DNA from: Jeotgalibaca arthritidis
GTDB taxonomy: Bacteria > Bacillota > Bacilli > Lactobacillales > Aerococcaceae
Direction of reading: 5' to 3'
Assembly (NCBI RefSeq): GCF_011100465.1
Contig: NZ_CP049740.1
Span: 1,976,001-2,040,000, forward strand
Length of the DNA stretch: 64,000 nucleotides
Shown here: positions 53,074-63,396 of the stretch, piece by piece
Layout: each line of letters opens with the position of its first letter
How positions within the stretch are numbered: the stretch's first letter is position 1
Made by a program: the position numbers and the translations under genes
The notes under the pieces: model-generated
The model's database searches: none
What the model saw: only the letters and a program-made list of their open reading frames with translations
Told to the model about the DNA's origin: nothing

Positions 53074-53089
53074 GTGCTATCATCTAATG

Positions 53090-53124
53090 AATAGGTCGAG
53101 ACAATGGTCTGGACCTATTTTTAT
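53090..53124 (+). terminator. Intrinsic terminator after the DUF1033 gene
   Basis: AATAGGTC-G-AGAC-AATG-GTCT-G-GACCTATT stem with one mismatch, then TTTTATT. Confidence 0.88.
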
Positions 53125-53202
53125 TGCTGAAAAAGCGACTTAATCATGTATAATAACATACAGATAGAAAATAGTAGGTTTATATAGAAAAGAGTGAATA
53201 CA

Positions 53203-55656
53203 TTGGCAAGAACACCAACCAATCGAAATAAAACGAAACGAAAACCAAAAAAGACAAATAAGGTTTCTTATGAATTAATAGGCATTCTCTTTGTTTTTTC
53301 AGCAATATTAGGGATCAGCAAGCTAGGCTTTGCTGGTATTTTAATGGCAAACTTTTTCCGTTTCTTTTTTGGTGAACTATTTATCCTGCCTCTAGCAATG
53401 TTTGGCGTGTATGGATTATATTTACTAATTATGGGACGAGAACCACGATTAAGAAAACAATATGTCCTTGCTATTTCGCTACTTTTATTAGCAGGAATGT
53501 TATTTTTACATGCTCAAACGTTCCAGCATGTCATGGCATCAGAGGGATCATTGTTTCAAATTACCCTCATGCGTTTTTTATCCGATGTTAGAACGAGTGT
53601 AATTTCGGGTATTATGGGCGGCGGTATGATAGGAGCGATTCTTTATCAAAGCAGTCATTTTCTTGTGTCACAATGGGGAACCTATATCTTAGTTGCCTTT
53701 ATGGTGTTTTTCGCTGTATGCACCTTGTTTGGCATGGATACCCATGATGTGATGACTATAATCAGAAAAATAGCGATGACGATTTATGGTGGTTTATACC
53801 GCATTTTTAATCCGCTTTTTATCAATTTGAAATCTGCGATTAGTGATAAGGCAAGTCAAATGAAACAAGTTAACCAAAAACCATCTGTTGTAACCGATAA
53901 TGGTCGTTTTGACTCTGTTGAAGATACAGAAGACGAATCAACTGATGAGTCTGAAGGTTGGTTTAGTCGCACTAAAAATAAAATCAAAAAAGAAGCAACG
54001 GCCGTTATCGCAGAAGACGATATCAGTTTGGATAGTGAGCCTAAGCAAACACGTCTAACCATTGATAGCTATCAAAAAGAGACTGATACTAAAACCGTCC
54101 TTCCAACACCCAAAGCAACAGCTGCGCCATCCGAAGACCAACAAGCCCCAGAGGCTGAAGAAGATGAGGATAATGGTGAAGTTCTGGATTTTGAGATTAC
54201 TGAAGAAACAGAAAATAGAGATTATCAACTGCCACCTGTTAGCTTGTTGAAGGATATCCCACCAACAGATCAATCTAGCGAGTACGCTATTATTGAGAAT
54301 AACGTGAAAGTGTTAGAAGAAACCTTCGAAAGTTTTGGTGTGGACGCGACTGTTCGTAAGGCTAACTTGGGACCAGCAGTGACAAAATACGAAATTCAAC
54401 CTGCTGTCGGTGTAAAAGTTAGCAAGATTGTCAACTTAGCCGACGATTTGGCATTAGCGCTCGCAGCCAAAGACATTCGTATTGAAGCGCCAATACCAGG
54501 AAAATCGTTTATTGGTATCGAAGTACCTAACAGCGAAGTCAGTACGGTTTCTTTCCGAAGTATCTTAGATGTTAATCATGAAAATGATAAGTTATTAGAG
54601 GTACCATTAGGAAGAGACATCTCTGGTGTTGTTCAATATGCAGACTTAACTAAAATGCCTCACTTACTGATTGCAGGTGCGACAGGTAGTGGTAAATCAG
54701 TAGCCATTAACGGCATTATTACGAGTATCTTAATGAAGGCGAAGCCTAACGAAGTTAAAATGATGATGATTGACCCTAAAAAGGTTGAGTTAAATGTCTA
54801 TAACGGTGTGCCACACCTGTTAACACCAGTTGTTACAAACCCACGTAAGGCAGCTCAAGCTTTGCATAAGGTTGTTGCTGAAATGGAAAGACGTTATGAG
54901 TTGTTTGCAGGCACGGGTGTGCGTAATATCGATGGCTATAACGAATTGATTATGTCTTATAATGTAGAAAAAGGGGAGAATAATCCTACGCTTCCTTATA
55001 TTGTAGTCATTGTTGATGAGTTAGCAGATTTAATGATGGTAGCAAGCAATGAAGTGGAAGATGCTATAACACGTCTAGCTCAAATGGCGCGTGCGGCAGG
55101 AATTCATATGATTCTTGCCACTCAACGACCAAGTGTAGATGTTATTACCGGTATCATTAAAGCAAATGTGCCTTCTCGAATTGCCTTTGCTGTTTCAAGT
55201 TCGATTGACTCACGTACGATCATTGATGGTAGTGGTGCAGAAAAATTATTAGGACGAGGCGATATGTTATTCCGACCAATGGGTGAGAATAAACCTAGAC
55301 GTGTGCAAGGGGCCTTTATTTCTGATTGGGAAGTAGAGAATGTCGTCACTTTTGTTAAGGAACAACAAGAGCCTAATTATGTTGAAGAGATGATGCAACT
55401 CGAACCAACTGCTTCTACAAGTGAAGAACCGGAAGATGAGTACTTCGAACAAGCACTCGAATTTATCATTGAAGAAGAAGCTGCGAGTATTTCGAAACTA
55501 CAACGTAAATTCCGTATAGGTTATAACCGTGCTGCTCGGATTATTGATGATATGGAGGCAAGAGGCTATGTTGGACCAGCTGACGGTAGTAAACCTAGGA
55601 AAGTGAACGTCACTTTCGAAATGTTAAATGAAAGTTCGGATTCTGACCCAAAATAA
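53203..55656 (+). CDS. ftsK: DNA translocase FtsK/SpoIIIE
   Basis: ATP-driven DNA pump that clears chromosomal DNA from the division septum. The 817-residue protein has a basic start, four to five N-terminal membrane helices (to about residue 170), a long acidic low-complexity linker (about 230-345), and the motor domain. Walker A is [14 protein letters not shown] (about 491), Walker [17 protein letters not shown]-terminal winged-helix gamma domain (about 755-817, [23 protein letters not shown]) reads DNA polarity sequences. The TTG start is 9 nt downstream of an in-frame GTG that forms part of the AGAGTG site. Confidence 0.95.
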   Translation: MARTPTNRNKTKRKPKKTNKVSYELIGILFVFSAILGISKLGFAGILMANFFRFFFGELFILPLAMFGVYGLYLLIMGREPRLRKQYVLAISLLLLAGMLFLHAQTFQHVMASEGSLFQITLMRFLSDVRTSVISGIMGGGMIGAILYQSSHFLVSQWGTYILVAFMVFFAVCTLFGMDTHDVMTIIRKIAMTIYGGLYRIFNPLFINLKSAISDKASQMKQVNQKPSVVTDNGRFDSVEDTEDESTDESEGWFSRTKNKIKKEATAVIAEDDISLDSEPKQTRLTIDSYQKETDTKTVLPTPKATAAPSEDQQAPEAEEDEDNGEVLDFEITEETENRDYQLPPVSLLKDIPPTDQSSEYAIIENNVKVLEETFESFGVDATVRKANLGPAVTKYEIQPAVGVKVSKIVNLADDLALALAAKDIRIEAPIPGKSFIGIEVPNSEVSTVSFRSILDVNHENDKLLEVPLGRDISGVVQYADLTKMPHLLIAGATGSGKSVAINGIITSILMKAKPNEVKMMMIDPKKVELNVYNGVPHLLTPVVTNPRKAAQALHKVVAEMERRYELFAGTGVRNIDGYNELIMSYNVEKGENNPTLPYIVVIVDELADLMMVASNEVEDAITRLAQMARAAGIHMILATQRPSVDVITGIIKANVPSRIAFAVSSSIDSRTIIDGSGAEKLLGRGDMLFRPMGENKPRRVQGAFISDWEVENVVTFVKEQQEPNYVEEMMQLEPTASTSEEPEDEYFEQALEFIIEEEAASISKLQRKFRIGYNRAARIIDDMEARGYVGPADGSKPRKVNVTFEMLNESSDSDPK

Positions 55657-55749
55657 CAGAATTCAACACTTTTATATCGCGGTGAAACGATTTCAAAATG
55701 AAAAATAAATGAAAAAAGTTATAACCATATTTCCTATTCGAAAGAACTA

Positions 55750-55758
55750 TGCTATTCT
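55750..55758 (+). promoter_or_regulatory. Extended -10 promoter for the BMP lipoprotein gene
   Basis: TGC-TATTCT extended -10 box, -35 weak (TTTCCT at 17 nt). A GAGTAG-TTT-CTACTC hairpin lies in the leader just before the AATGGAGGG site and may affect translation. Confidence 0.45.
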
Positions 55759-55824
55759 TTCATTAAGCGAGGCACGTACTTGCAAAAAAAACGAGTAGTT
55801 TCTACTCAAAATGGAGGGTTTATA

Positions 55825-56919
55825 GTGAGAAAGCAAAAATTTCTTAGCTTACTGACATTAGGTTTAAGTACAGGAGTACTTCTAGCAGCATGTGGCAATG
55901 ATGGTGGATCAGACACAAGCAGCGAAGTAGAACAAAGTAGTGAAGTAGGTAGCGAAGCAAGCGCTAATGATTTTACTACAGTAATGGTTACAGATATTGG
56001 CGGTGTTGACGATAAATCGTTCAACCAAAGCGCATGGGAAGGCCTACAAGCATGGGGCGAAGAAAATGGTAAATCAGAAGGTATCGATGGTTACAACCAC
56101 ATCGTATCTAACAGCGATGCTGAATTTATCACGAACCTAACAACTGCAGTTAACAGCAACTTTGACTTAGTCTTTGGTGTTGGCTACAAATTGAAAGAAG
56201 CAATGCAAGAAGTTTCTCAAACTTACCCAGACACAAAATTTGCTATTATCGATGATACAATCGAAGGCGAAAACACAACATCTGTATTGTTTGCAGATAA
56301 CGAAGCAGCATTCTTAGCTGGTGTTGCTGCTGCAATGACAACAAAAACAAATAAAGTAGGTTTCGTAGGTGGTATTGAAGGTGTCGTTATCGACCGTTTC
56401 GAAGCTGGATTTGTTGAAGGTGTTAAATATGTTGACGAAGCAATCGAAGTAAACGTTCAATACGTTGACTCATTTGATGATGCAGCTCGTGCAAAATCAA
56501 TTGCAAGCGCAATGTACTCAGATGGCGCAGACATTATCTATCAAGCAGCTGGTAACGCTGGTAACGGTGTATTCTCAGAAGCTCGTGATATTGTAGAAGC
56601 TGATCCAACTCGTGAAATCTATGTAGTCGGTGTTGACCGTGACCAACAAGAAGAAGGAAAAATCACAATTAACGGTGAAGTTCGTGATTTAACATTGACA
56701 TCTACTGTTAAAGGTGTAGGTGTTGCTGCTCATGATATCGCTAACCGTACAATGAACGGTGATTTCCCATCAAACGAAGTTATTACTCTAGGACTTGTTG
56801 ATGGCGGTGTTAGCTTGACTGACGGCGTATTAACTGAAGACGTTCTAACTGCAGTACGTGAAGCAGAACAAAAAGTTATCAGTGGTGAAATTACAGTAAG
56901 TGAAACACCTGCAAGATAA
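55825..56919 (+). CDS. BMP-family nucleoside-binding lipoprotein
   Basis: Substrate-binding lipoprotein of a nucleoside ABC importer (BmpA, PnrA, TmpC family). Translation starts with GTG after a GGAGG site; the upstream in-frame ATG would place the signal peptide internally. The signal peptide ends in the lipobox LLAAC (Cys23), followed by a Ser/Glu-rich linker. The mature part has TDIGGVDDKSFNQSAWEGL, FAIIDDT, ADNEAAFLAGVAAAM, GFVGGIEGVVIDRFEAGFVEG and QAAGNAGNGVF, the purine-nucleoside pocket region. At 364 residues it is normal. It heads the importer operon. Confidence 0.94.
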   Translation: MRKQKFLSLLTLGLSTGVLLAACGNDGGSDTSSEVEQSSEVGSEASANDFTTVMVTDIGGVDDKSFNQSAWEGLQAWGEENGKSEGIDGYNHIVSNSDAEFITNLTTAVNSNFDLVFGVGYKLKEAMQEVSQTYPDTKFAIIDDTIEGENTTSVLFADNEAAFLAGVAAAMTTKTNKVGFVGGIEGVVIDRFEAGFVEGVKYVDEAIEVNVQYVDSFDDAARAKSIASAMYSDGADIIYQAAGNAGNGVFSEARDIVEADPTREIYVVGVDRDQQEEGKITINGEVRDLTLTSTVKGVGVAAHDIANRTMNGDFPSNEVITLGLVDGGVSLTDGVLTEDVLTAVREAEQKVISGEITVSETPAR

Positions 56920-56944
56920 TCAAATCATATAACTAGATAATCCC

Positions 56945-56979
56945 AAGGGGGCTGAGACGTTTGTCCCAGCCCTCTTTTT
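56945..56979 (+). terminator. Terminator/attenuator between the binding protein and ABC genes
   Basis: AGGGGGCTGAGAC and TGTCCCAGCCCTCT arms with a short loop and T run. It probably limits read-through, so the lipoprotein is made in excess of the membrane components. Confidence 0.85.
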
Positions 56980-57098
56980 ATACGTTACTATTCAGATTAC
57001 TGCAATTATTAGATTTTTATTATTATTAAACGTCATAGACATAACGTATAATGGGAGTAGTACATTTGATATTAGGGTAGAGAAAAGGAGGAAGAGCC

Positions 57099-58673
57099 AT
57101 GACGGAAGAAAACTATGTCATAGAAATGCTTGGTGTAACCAAGGCTTTTGGAACGTTTAAAGCTAATGATGACATTCATTTGAAAGTCAAAAAAGGCGAA
57201 ATACATGCCTTGCTAGGTGAAAACGGAGCAGGGAAATCTACTTTGATGAACATTCTTTCTGGATTATTACAACCAACAAGCGGTTCAATTAAAGTAAATG
57301 GCAAAGAGGTAGAGATTAGTTCTCCTACAGTGGCAGGGAAATTGGGAATTGGTATGGTTCACCAACATTTCATGCTTGTAAAGGACTTTACAGTTACGGA
57401 AAATATTATTTTAGGTAATGAAGAAAGTCGTATTGGGATTTTAGATCGCAAAAAAGCTCAAAAGACCATTAAAGGCTTGTCAGAAAAATATCACCTGCAT
57501 GTTGATCCAACTGCTAAAATCGAAGATATTTCAGTGGGGATGGAGCAACGTGTTGAAATTCTTAAAACATTATATCGTGGCGCAGACATTTTGATTTTTG
57601 ATGAGCCAACAGCTGTATTAACACCTCAAGAGATTGACGAATTAATGCTGATTATGAAGGGCTTAGTTAAAGAGGGCAAGTCAATCATCCTGATTACTCA
57701 TAAACTAGATGAAATTAAGGCTGTTGCCGACCGAGTAACTGTTATTCGTCGTGGTAAGAGTATTGATACAGTAGACGTGGCCGCAACATCAAAACAAGAA
57801 ATGGCAGATATGATGGTAGGTCGTTCAGTTCTATTTAAAACAAATAAAGCTGAATCAAATCCTACAGAAACTGTCTTAGAAGTTGACAATATCGTTGTTA
57901 AAGAAAGTCGCGGACTTGAAGCCGTTAAAAACTTAAGTTTGACATTGCGTGCTGGTGAAACAGTTGGTATTGCAGGTATTGATGGCAACGGACAATCTGA
58001 GCTCATTCAAGCTATTACAGGTTTGAAGAAAGTAGAGAGCGGAACTATTAAATTGAATGGAAAAGATATTACCAATTTACCGCCACGTAAAATTACCGAG
58101 TCAGGTGTTGGTCATATTCCAGAAGACCGTCAACGTCATGGCTTGATTTTACCAATGACTTTATCTGAGAATATCTCCCTACAAAGTTACTATAAAGAAC
58201 CTTTCAGTCACAACTTCTTCCTTAATGAAAAAGAAATGGACAACTATGCGGTTCGTTTAATTCAAGAATTTGATGTGCGTACGCAAAGTGAAAAATCAAC
58301 GGCAGGCTCTCTATCTGGTGGTAACCAACAAAAGGCTATTATTGCGCGTGAGGTTGATCGCGATCCATCATTATTAATTGCAGCTCAACCAACTCGAGGG
58401 TTGGATGTCGGGGCGATTGAATTTATTCATAAACGCTTGATTGAACATAGAGATCAAGGGAATGCAGTTTTATTAATGAGTTTTGAGCTAGATGAAATTC
58501 TAAATGTTTCCGATCGCATTGTCGTTATCTATGAAGGGCAAATCGTTGCTGAAGTGAAGCAATCAGAGACTTCAGAACAAGAGTTAGGTTTATTAATGAC
58601 AGGTACTCCTTTGGAACAAGCAAGAAAAGAACTACAAGCAGCAAAGAGCAAAGGAGGTAACAGTCATGAATAA
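57099..58673 (+). CDS. Nucleoside ABC transporter, duplicated ATP-binding protein
   Basis: A 524-residue protein with two fused ATPase domains, as in sugar/nucleoside CUT2-like importers (NupA, YufO). The first has Walker A GENGAGKST and Walker B ILIFDEPTAVL. The second has a degenerate Walker A (GIDGNGQSE), signature LSGGNQQKAI and LLIAAQPTRGLDVGA. Asymmetric degeneration of this kind is normal for the family. It overlaps the first permease gene by 8 nt. A TATAAT box at 57047-57052 could provide extra transcription after the terminator. Confidence 0.94.
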   Translation: MTEENYVIEMLGVTKAFGTFKANDDIHLKVKKGEIHALLGENGAGKSTLMNILSGLLQPTSGSIKVNGKEVEISSPTVAGKLGIGMVHQHFMLVKDFTVTENIILGNEESRIGILDRKKAQKTIKGLSEKYHLHVDPTAKIEDISVGMEQRVEILKTLYRGADILIFDEPTAVLTPQEIDELMLIMKGLVKEGKSIILITHKLDEIKAVADRVTVIRRGKSIDTVDVAATSKQEMADMMVGRSVLFKTNKAESNPTETVLEVDNIVVKESRGLEAVKNLSLTLRAGETVGIAGIDGNGQSELIQAITGLKKVESGTIKLNGKDITNLPPRKITESGVGHIPEDRQRHGLILPMTLSENISLQSYYKEPFSHNFFLNEKEMDNYAVRLIQEFDVRTQSEKSTAGSLSGGNQQKAIIAREVDRDPSLLIAAQPTRGLDVGAIEFIHKRLIEHRDQGNAVLLMSFELDEILNVSDRIVVIYEGQIVAEVKQSETSEQELGLLMTGTPLEQARKELQAAKSKGGNSHE

Positions 58674-59739
58674 AAAATTACAAATGGATCGTTTGCAACA
58701 ATACGCTGTTCCTTTGTTATCGATTGTATTAGGGATTTTAATTGGTGCGATTATCATGTTGGTTTACGGTTATGATCCAGTAGCTGGCTATACAGCTATG
58801 GTAAGAGGCGCATTATTTACTCCCTTTTATGTGGGACAAACACTTCGTCAAATGGCACCTTTAATTGTTATTGCACTTGGTTTTTCAGTAGCTAATATTG
58901 CTGGTTTCTTTAATATCGGGGTTGCAGGTCAAGTGTTAGTGGGTTGGTTATCTTCTATTTGGGTAGCAACCTTGTTCCCAGATTTACCAAGCTTTATATT
59001 AATGCCGTTATCTGTTTTAGCAGGAATGGTGGGAGGCGCAATTTGGGCAGGTATTGCCGGCGTGCTTCGTGCATTCTTTGATACAAGTGAAGTTATTGTC
59101 ACGATTATGTTAAACCACATTGCGTTACATGTCGTTAATCATGTGATTCGTAATGTCTTAACAGAAAACAGCGATTCGACTGCTCGTATTTCTGAAGCAG
59201 CAAGCCTACGTATTCCATTTTTAACAAGCTTAACAGATAATTCTACGATTCATGGTGGGATTTTTATCTCATTTATCATGGTATTTGTCGTATGGGTATT
59301 AATTAACAAGACAACAGTTGGGTTTGAATTACGCTCTGTTGGGTTAAATACTGATGCTGCTGACTATGCAGGTATGAACGCTAAGAAAAATATTATTCTA
59401 GCGATGCTTCTTAGTGGTGCATTAGCAGGTTTAGGTGGCGCTATGGAAGGGCTAGGTAACTTCCAAAATATCTTTACACAAGGTGCGATGCCATCTCTAG
59501 GTTTTGATGGTATGGGTGTAGCCTTGTTGGGAGCAAGTAATCCAATTGGTATTTTATTCTCAGCATTCTTGTTTAGTGTATTGAAAACAGGTGGTTCAAG
59601 TATGCCACTTATTGCTGGTGTACCAAATGAAATCGTTGATATTGTTATTGCTTTAATCATCTTCTTTGTTGGTGCAAATTATATTATTCGTCTATTGATT
59701 ACAAAAACCAAACAGACTAAAAAGAAAGAGGTGGCGTAG
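58666..59739 (+). CDS. Nucleoside ABC transporter permease 1
   Basis: A 357-residue permease of the BPD_transp_2 family (YufP/NupB type) with about eight to ten membrane helices. It contains YDPVAGYTAMVRGALF and NIAGFFNIGVAGQVLVG; the region GFELRSVGLNTDAADYAGMNAKKNI is the cytoplasmic coupling loop. The 8-nt overlap with the ATPase gene and the immediate start of the next permease indicate one transcript. Confidence 0.94.
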   Translation: MNKKLQMDRLQQYAVPLLSIVLGILIGAIIMLVYGYDPVAGYTAMVRGALFTPFYVGQTLRQMAPLIVIALGFSVANIAGFFNIGVAGQVLVGWLSSIWVATLFPDLPSFILMPLSVLAGMVGGAIWAGIAGVLRAFFDTSEVIVTIMLNHIALHVVNHVIRNVLTENSDSTARISEAASLRIPFLTSLTDNSTIHGGIFISFIMVFVVWVLINKTTVGFELRSVGLNTDAADYAGMNAKKNIILAMLLSGALAGLGGAMEGLGNFQNIFTQGAMPSLGFDGMGVALLGASNPIGILFSAFLFSVLKTGGSSMPLIAGVPNEIVDIVIALIIFFVGANYIIRLLITKTKQTKKKEVA

Positions 59740-60699
59740 ATGGATATCATTACACTTCTGACTATTGTAGTATCGAATACCTTGATGTATTCTGCACCTC
59801 TTATCTTTACAGCATTAGGTGGAACATTCTCTGAACGAAGCGGTATTGTTAACGTTGGGCTTGAGGGAATCATGGTTATGGGAGCTTTCTCTTCCATTGT
59901 CTTTAACCTAAGTTTCGGCGAAAGCTTTGGCTCAGCAACACCGTGGTTTGGCCTCATAGTAGGTGGATTAATCGGTGTCGTTTTCTCTCTTATCCATGCT
60001 TTAGCGACTGTTAATTTAAGAGCAGACCATATCGTTTCAGGAACGGCTTTAAATATGTTGGCACCTTCTTTAGCTGTTTTCTTAACGAAAGTACTCTATG
60101 ATGGAAAAGGACAAACTGATTTTGTTGTTTATAATTTTGGTAAACGTAGTATTCCGTTTCTAAAAGATATTCCTGTTATCGGAAGAATTTTCTTTACTGA
60201 TATTACAATTGCGGCTTATGTTGGTATTTTAGCTGCAGTTCTTGCTTACTTCATTATTTTTAAAACAACATTTGGTTTGCGTTTACGTTCAGTTGGGGAG
60301 CATCCTCAAGCAGCTGATACGTTGGGAATCAATGTTTATCTGATGCGTTATGCAGGGGTAATGATTTCTGGTTTGCTTGGTGGTATTGGTGGAGCGGTTG
60401 TTGCTCAATCAATTACTTTAAACTTCTCAGTAACGACTATTGCTGGGCAAGGGTTTATTGCTATGGCAGCAATGATTTTCGGTAAGTGGAATCCTATTTC
60501 AGTAATGGGAGCAGCCTTATTCTTTGGATTTGCTCAAAGCTTGAGTGTCATTGGAAATTATATTCCGATTATTCAAGACATTCCTGGTATCTACTTAAGT
60601 ATCCTACCATATGTTTTAACAGTCATTGTATTAGTTGGATTCATAGGTAAATCAAAAGGTCCTGCTGCTAATGGGACAACATATATTAAAACAAAATAA
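59740..60699 (+). CDS. Nucleoside ABC transporter permease 2
   Basis: A 319-residue second permease (YufQ/NupC type). It has ALGGTFSERSGIVNVGLEGIMVMGAF near the start, a conserved coupling loop GLRLRSVGEHPQAADTLGINVYLMRYAG, and about nine membrane helices. It begins directly after the first permease stop codon. Together with the lipoprotein, the ATPase and permease 1 it makes a complete purine nucleoside importer. A terminator ends the operon. Confidence 0.94.
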   Translation: MDIITLLTIVVSNTLMYSAPLIFTALGGTFSERSGIVNVGLEGIMVMGAFSSIVFNLSFGESFGSATPWFGLIVGGLIGVVFSLIHALATVNLRADHIVSGTALNMLAPSLAVFLTKVLYDGKGQTDFVVYNFGKRSIPFLKDIPVIGRIFFTDITIAAYVGILAAVLAYFIIFKTTFGLRLRSVGEHPQAADTLGINVYLMRYAGVMISGLLGGIGGAVVAQSITLNFSVTTIAGQGFIAMAAMIFGKWNPISVMGAALFFGFAQSLSVIGNYIPIIQDIPGIYLSILPYVLTVIVLVGFIGKSKGPAANGTTYIKTK

Positions 60700-60707
60700 A
60701 GACTTAC

Positions 60708-60736
60708 GGGGCTTGAGTTTTCTCAAGCCTTTTTTG
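60708..60736 (+). terminator. Intrinsic terminator after the nucleoside importer operon
   Basis: GGCTTGAG-TTTT-CTCAAGCC stem and T run. Confidence 0.9.
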
Positions 60737-60838
60737 TTTTTTTGAGTTTGTAAAAGTAGGGCAAGTAGAGTATAGTTTTTATATGTGTATAAACACTTTA
60801 GGCTATTTTGAAAACTAATAAGTATTGGAAGTGAATAC

Positions 60839-62107
60839 GTGGAATTAGCATTGGCAAAGGGCGTAAACGCCCATATTCAACAAACAAAAAAATTTAAAAC
60901 GATAATCATTGAATACAAATTTAGAACAGCTTACCAAGCTGACCAGGCAACTGCTCGAACACTCTTAAAAAATATGATGGTAACGAATACTAAAACATAT
61001 ACGAGCCAAAAATTGATGGATCAACATATGTCTTGGTTGTATGGTGCTAGTCTAAGCTCAAGTTCCCAACGCTATGGCAGTCAACATGTTGTGACACTAC
61101 GTTTGAAATTAGTAAATGATAAGTTTATCGGCGGTGATAACAGCTTATTGGAAGCTGCATTTGACTTTATGAGAGAGATTATTTTTAATCCTAACGTACA
61201 GAATCAAACCTTTCACGCAGAAACCTTCAACCGTGAGCGTTTAAATCTAAAGAACTATTTTGAATCTCTTGAAGAGAATAAATCTGCTTACGCTCGATAC
61301 CGTTTGAATCAGTTGTTATTTGAAGGGACAGATCAGATTCATCTAGGAATTGGAAAACCTGATAGTTTAGAACTGATAACTGAAGAGACTTTGTATCAGA
61401 CATACTTAAATATGATTCAGCAAGATACAACAGATATTTTTGTATCTGGTGATGTTGATTACGACCGCATTAGCGCGATTTTACAGACTAACCCCTTTGA
61501 AGATCGTCAGGTCTCTGATTCCTCTATTTTCATTAGAAATAATGGAAAGAATGATGTTAATAAACAAGAAGAGGCATCCGATGTCAATCAAGGGAAGTTG
61601 TTATTTGGTTTCTCTTCAAATATTTATTTTGGACAAGCCAATCATTATGCTGCAATGGTATTTAATGGTTTATTTGGTGGCTTTCCACACTCGAAATTGT
61701 TCCAAAATGTGCGTGAAAAAGAAAGTTTAGCCTATTCGGCATCCAGTTCATTAGATAACCTTCGTGGTAAGTTAGTCGTTAGTACTGGGATTGATTTTGC
61801 TAAGCGTGAGATGGTTGAAACCATTGTTCTAGAACAATTAGCAGATATGCAAAATGGTGATTTCAGTGACAGCTTAATCAATCAAACCAAAGAAATGCTA
61901 ATTAACCATTATAAACAAAATGATGATAATCAAGGTCAAGCTCTAGCTAAAATTTATACGAGTGAGCTTCTGTTAAATCGCCAAATAGCTGAAGAAGAAT
62001 GGATTGAAGCTTTAATGGCTGTAACGAAAGACGATATTATTTCTGTTGCCAAAAATATGAAACTGGAAGCAGTATTCTTTTTGAAAGGAGAGGAAGCAGA
62101 TGCATAA
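60839..62107 (+). CDS. ymfF: M16-family peptidase-like protein YmfF (inactive subunit)
   Basis: A 422-residue M16 (pitrilysin)-fold protein of the YmfF type. The zinc motif HxxEH expected in the first domain is absent, as is usual for this subunit. C-terminal features SKLFQNVREKESLAYSASSSLDN are the conserved R/Y region that completes the partner's active site. It starts with GTG behind GGAAGTG. It overlaps ymfH by 8 nt. The ymfF-ymfH-ymfI set is linked to 5-aminopentanol modification of elongation factor P in Bacillus. Confidence 0.88.
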   Translation: MELALAKGVNAHIQQTKKFKTIIIEYKFRTAYQADQATARTLLKNMMVTNTKTYTSQKLMDQHMSWLYGASLSSSSQRYGSQHVVTLRLKLVNDKFIGGDNSLLEAAFDFMREIIFNPNVQNQTFHAETFNRERLNLKNYFESLEENKSAYARYRLNQLLFEGTDQIHLGIGKPDSLELITEETLYQTYLNMIQQDTTDIFVSGDVDYDRISAILQTNPFEDRQVSDSSIFIRNNGKNDVNKQEEASDVNQGKLLFGFSSNIYFGQANHYAAMVFNGLFGGFPHSKLFQNVREKESLAYSASSSLDNLRGKLVVSTGIDFAKREMVETIVLEQLADMQNGDFSDSLINQTKEMLINHYKQNDDNQGQALAKIYTSELLLNRQIAEEEWIEALMAVTKDDIISVAKNMKLEAVFFLKGEEADA

Positions 62108-63395
62108 AGTAGACTATCCTCTTTTAGATGAAACAGTTTATTATGAAACGTTAGATAATGGCTTACAAGTCATTTTGATTCCTAAGCCTCAATTCGCTAA
62201 AGTGTATGGGATTATGACAACTAATTTTGGTTCGATTGATAATCACTTTGTGCCGATTGGTTCAGATAAAGCAGTCGTTGTTCCAGATGGTGTTGCTCAT
62301 TTCTTGGAGCATAAATTATTCGAAGGTGAAGAACGCGATGCATTTGAAGATTTTGCAGAATTAGGATCATCTGCTAATGCATTTACCTCGTTTACCCGTA
62401 CTAGCTACTTATTTTCAGCGACAAGTAAAGCGGAAGAAAATATTGAAACATTACTGGATTTTGTTCAAAGTCCGCGTTTTACATATGAGGGTGTTGAGAA
62501 AGAGAAAGGGATTATCGAGCAAGAAATTAAAATGTATGATGACTTGCCCGATTGGCGGTTATTTTATGGTTTGCTGAAGAATCTGTATCCAAATCACCCA
62601 CTATCTATTGATATTGCTGGGACGGTGGATAGTATTCAAAAAATTACACCTGAAATTTTGCAACAGTGCTATGAGACCTTTTATCACCCATCAAATATGA
62701 ATATTGTTGTAATCGGTAATTTTGATCCTGAATCAGTGATTCAATTGATTCAAGATAACCAAAGTAAAAAAGAGTTTCCAAAAGAAGATCATATTATGCG
62801 CTTTTTACCAGCTGAAAAAATAAAAAGTATCCAATCACATACTGCCATCGAAATGGATGTGAAGCGATCAAAAGTAGCGATGGGCGTTAAAGGTATTCGT
62901 GCTGTTCCAGAGGGAAGCGAAGCCGATACCTATTATCTATTAGGCAACTTATTCATGGAATTATTGTTCGGCCGCGGTTCTCAAAACTACAATACGCTTT
63001 ATGACGAAGGATTAATTGACGATAGTTTTGGCTACTCATTTAATACAGACCGTAGTTTTAATTTCATGTCAATTGAAACGGATACGGATCAACCTGAACT
63101 CATCATTGAGCGCTTAAAGGCGATTTTATTGAACTGGGAGAATGATGCTGACTTTAACGAAGATAGCTTTAATCTCTTGAAGCGCGCATTTATTGGTGAG
63201 CAGTTGCAAGCTTTTAATTCGTTGGAATATATTTCTAACCAATACGGTTCCTTGTACTTCTCTGGGATTGAAATGTTCGAGCGTATGGACCGAATTGAAG
63301 AAATTAAATTCAATGATATCAAGCAATTTGCACAAAAGTATATTAAAGAGCAACTTATTTCATCTTTTGTGATTCACCCTAAAAAGGAGCAGTAA
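62100..63395 (+). CDS. ymfH: M16-family zinc peptidase YmfH
   Basis: A 431-residue M16 peptidase with the inverted zinc motif HFLEH in GVAHFLEHKLFEGEERDAFEDF. The downstream Glu ligand region lies in EKEKGIIEQEIKMYDD. SANAFTSFTRTSYLFSAT is typical of the family. It probably forms a heterodimer with YmfF. The 8-nt overlap with ymfF and short distance to ymfI indicate one operon. Its physiological peptide substrate is not known. Confidence 0.9.
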   Translation: MHKVDYPLLDETVYYETLDNGLQVILIPKPQFAKVYGIMTTNFGSIDNHFVPIGSDKAVVVPDGVAHFLEHKLFEGEERDAFEDFAELGSSANAFTSFTRTSYLFSATSKAEENIETLLDFVQSPRFTYEGVEKEKGIIEQEIKMYDDLPDWRLFYGLLKNLYPNHPLSIDIAGTVDSIQKITPEILQQCYETFYHPSNMNIVVIGNFDPESVIQLIQDNQSKKEFPKEDHIMRFLPAEKIKSIQSHTAIEMDVKRSKVAMGVKGIRAVPEGSEADTYYLLGNLFMELLFGRGSQNYNTLYDEGLIDDSFGYSFNTDRSFNFMSIETDTDQPELIIERLKAILLNWENDADFNEDSFNLLKRAFIGEQLQAFNSLEYISNQYGSLYFSGIEMFERMDRIEEIKFNDIKQFAQKYIKEQLISSFVIHPKKEQ

Positions 63396-63396
63396 T

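Noticed and set aside
53856-54273. Open frames in the acidic linker of ftsK
   Set aside because: They arise from compositional bias in the linker; ftsK reads through without interruption.
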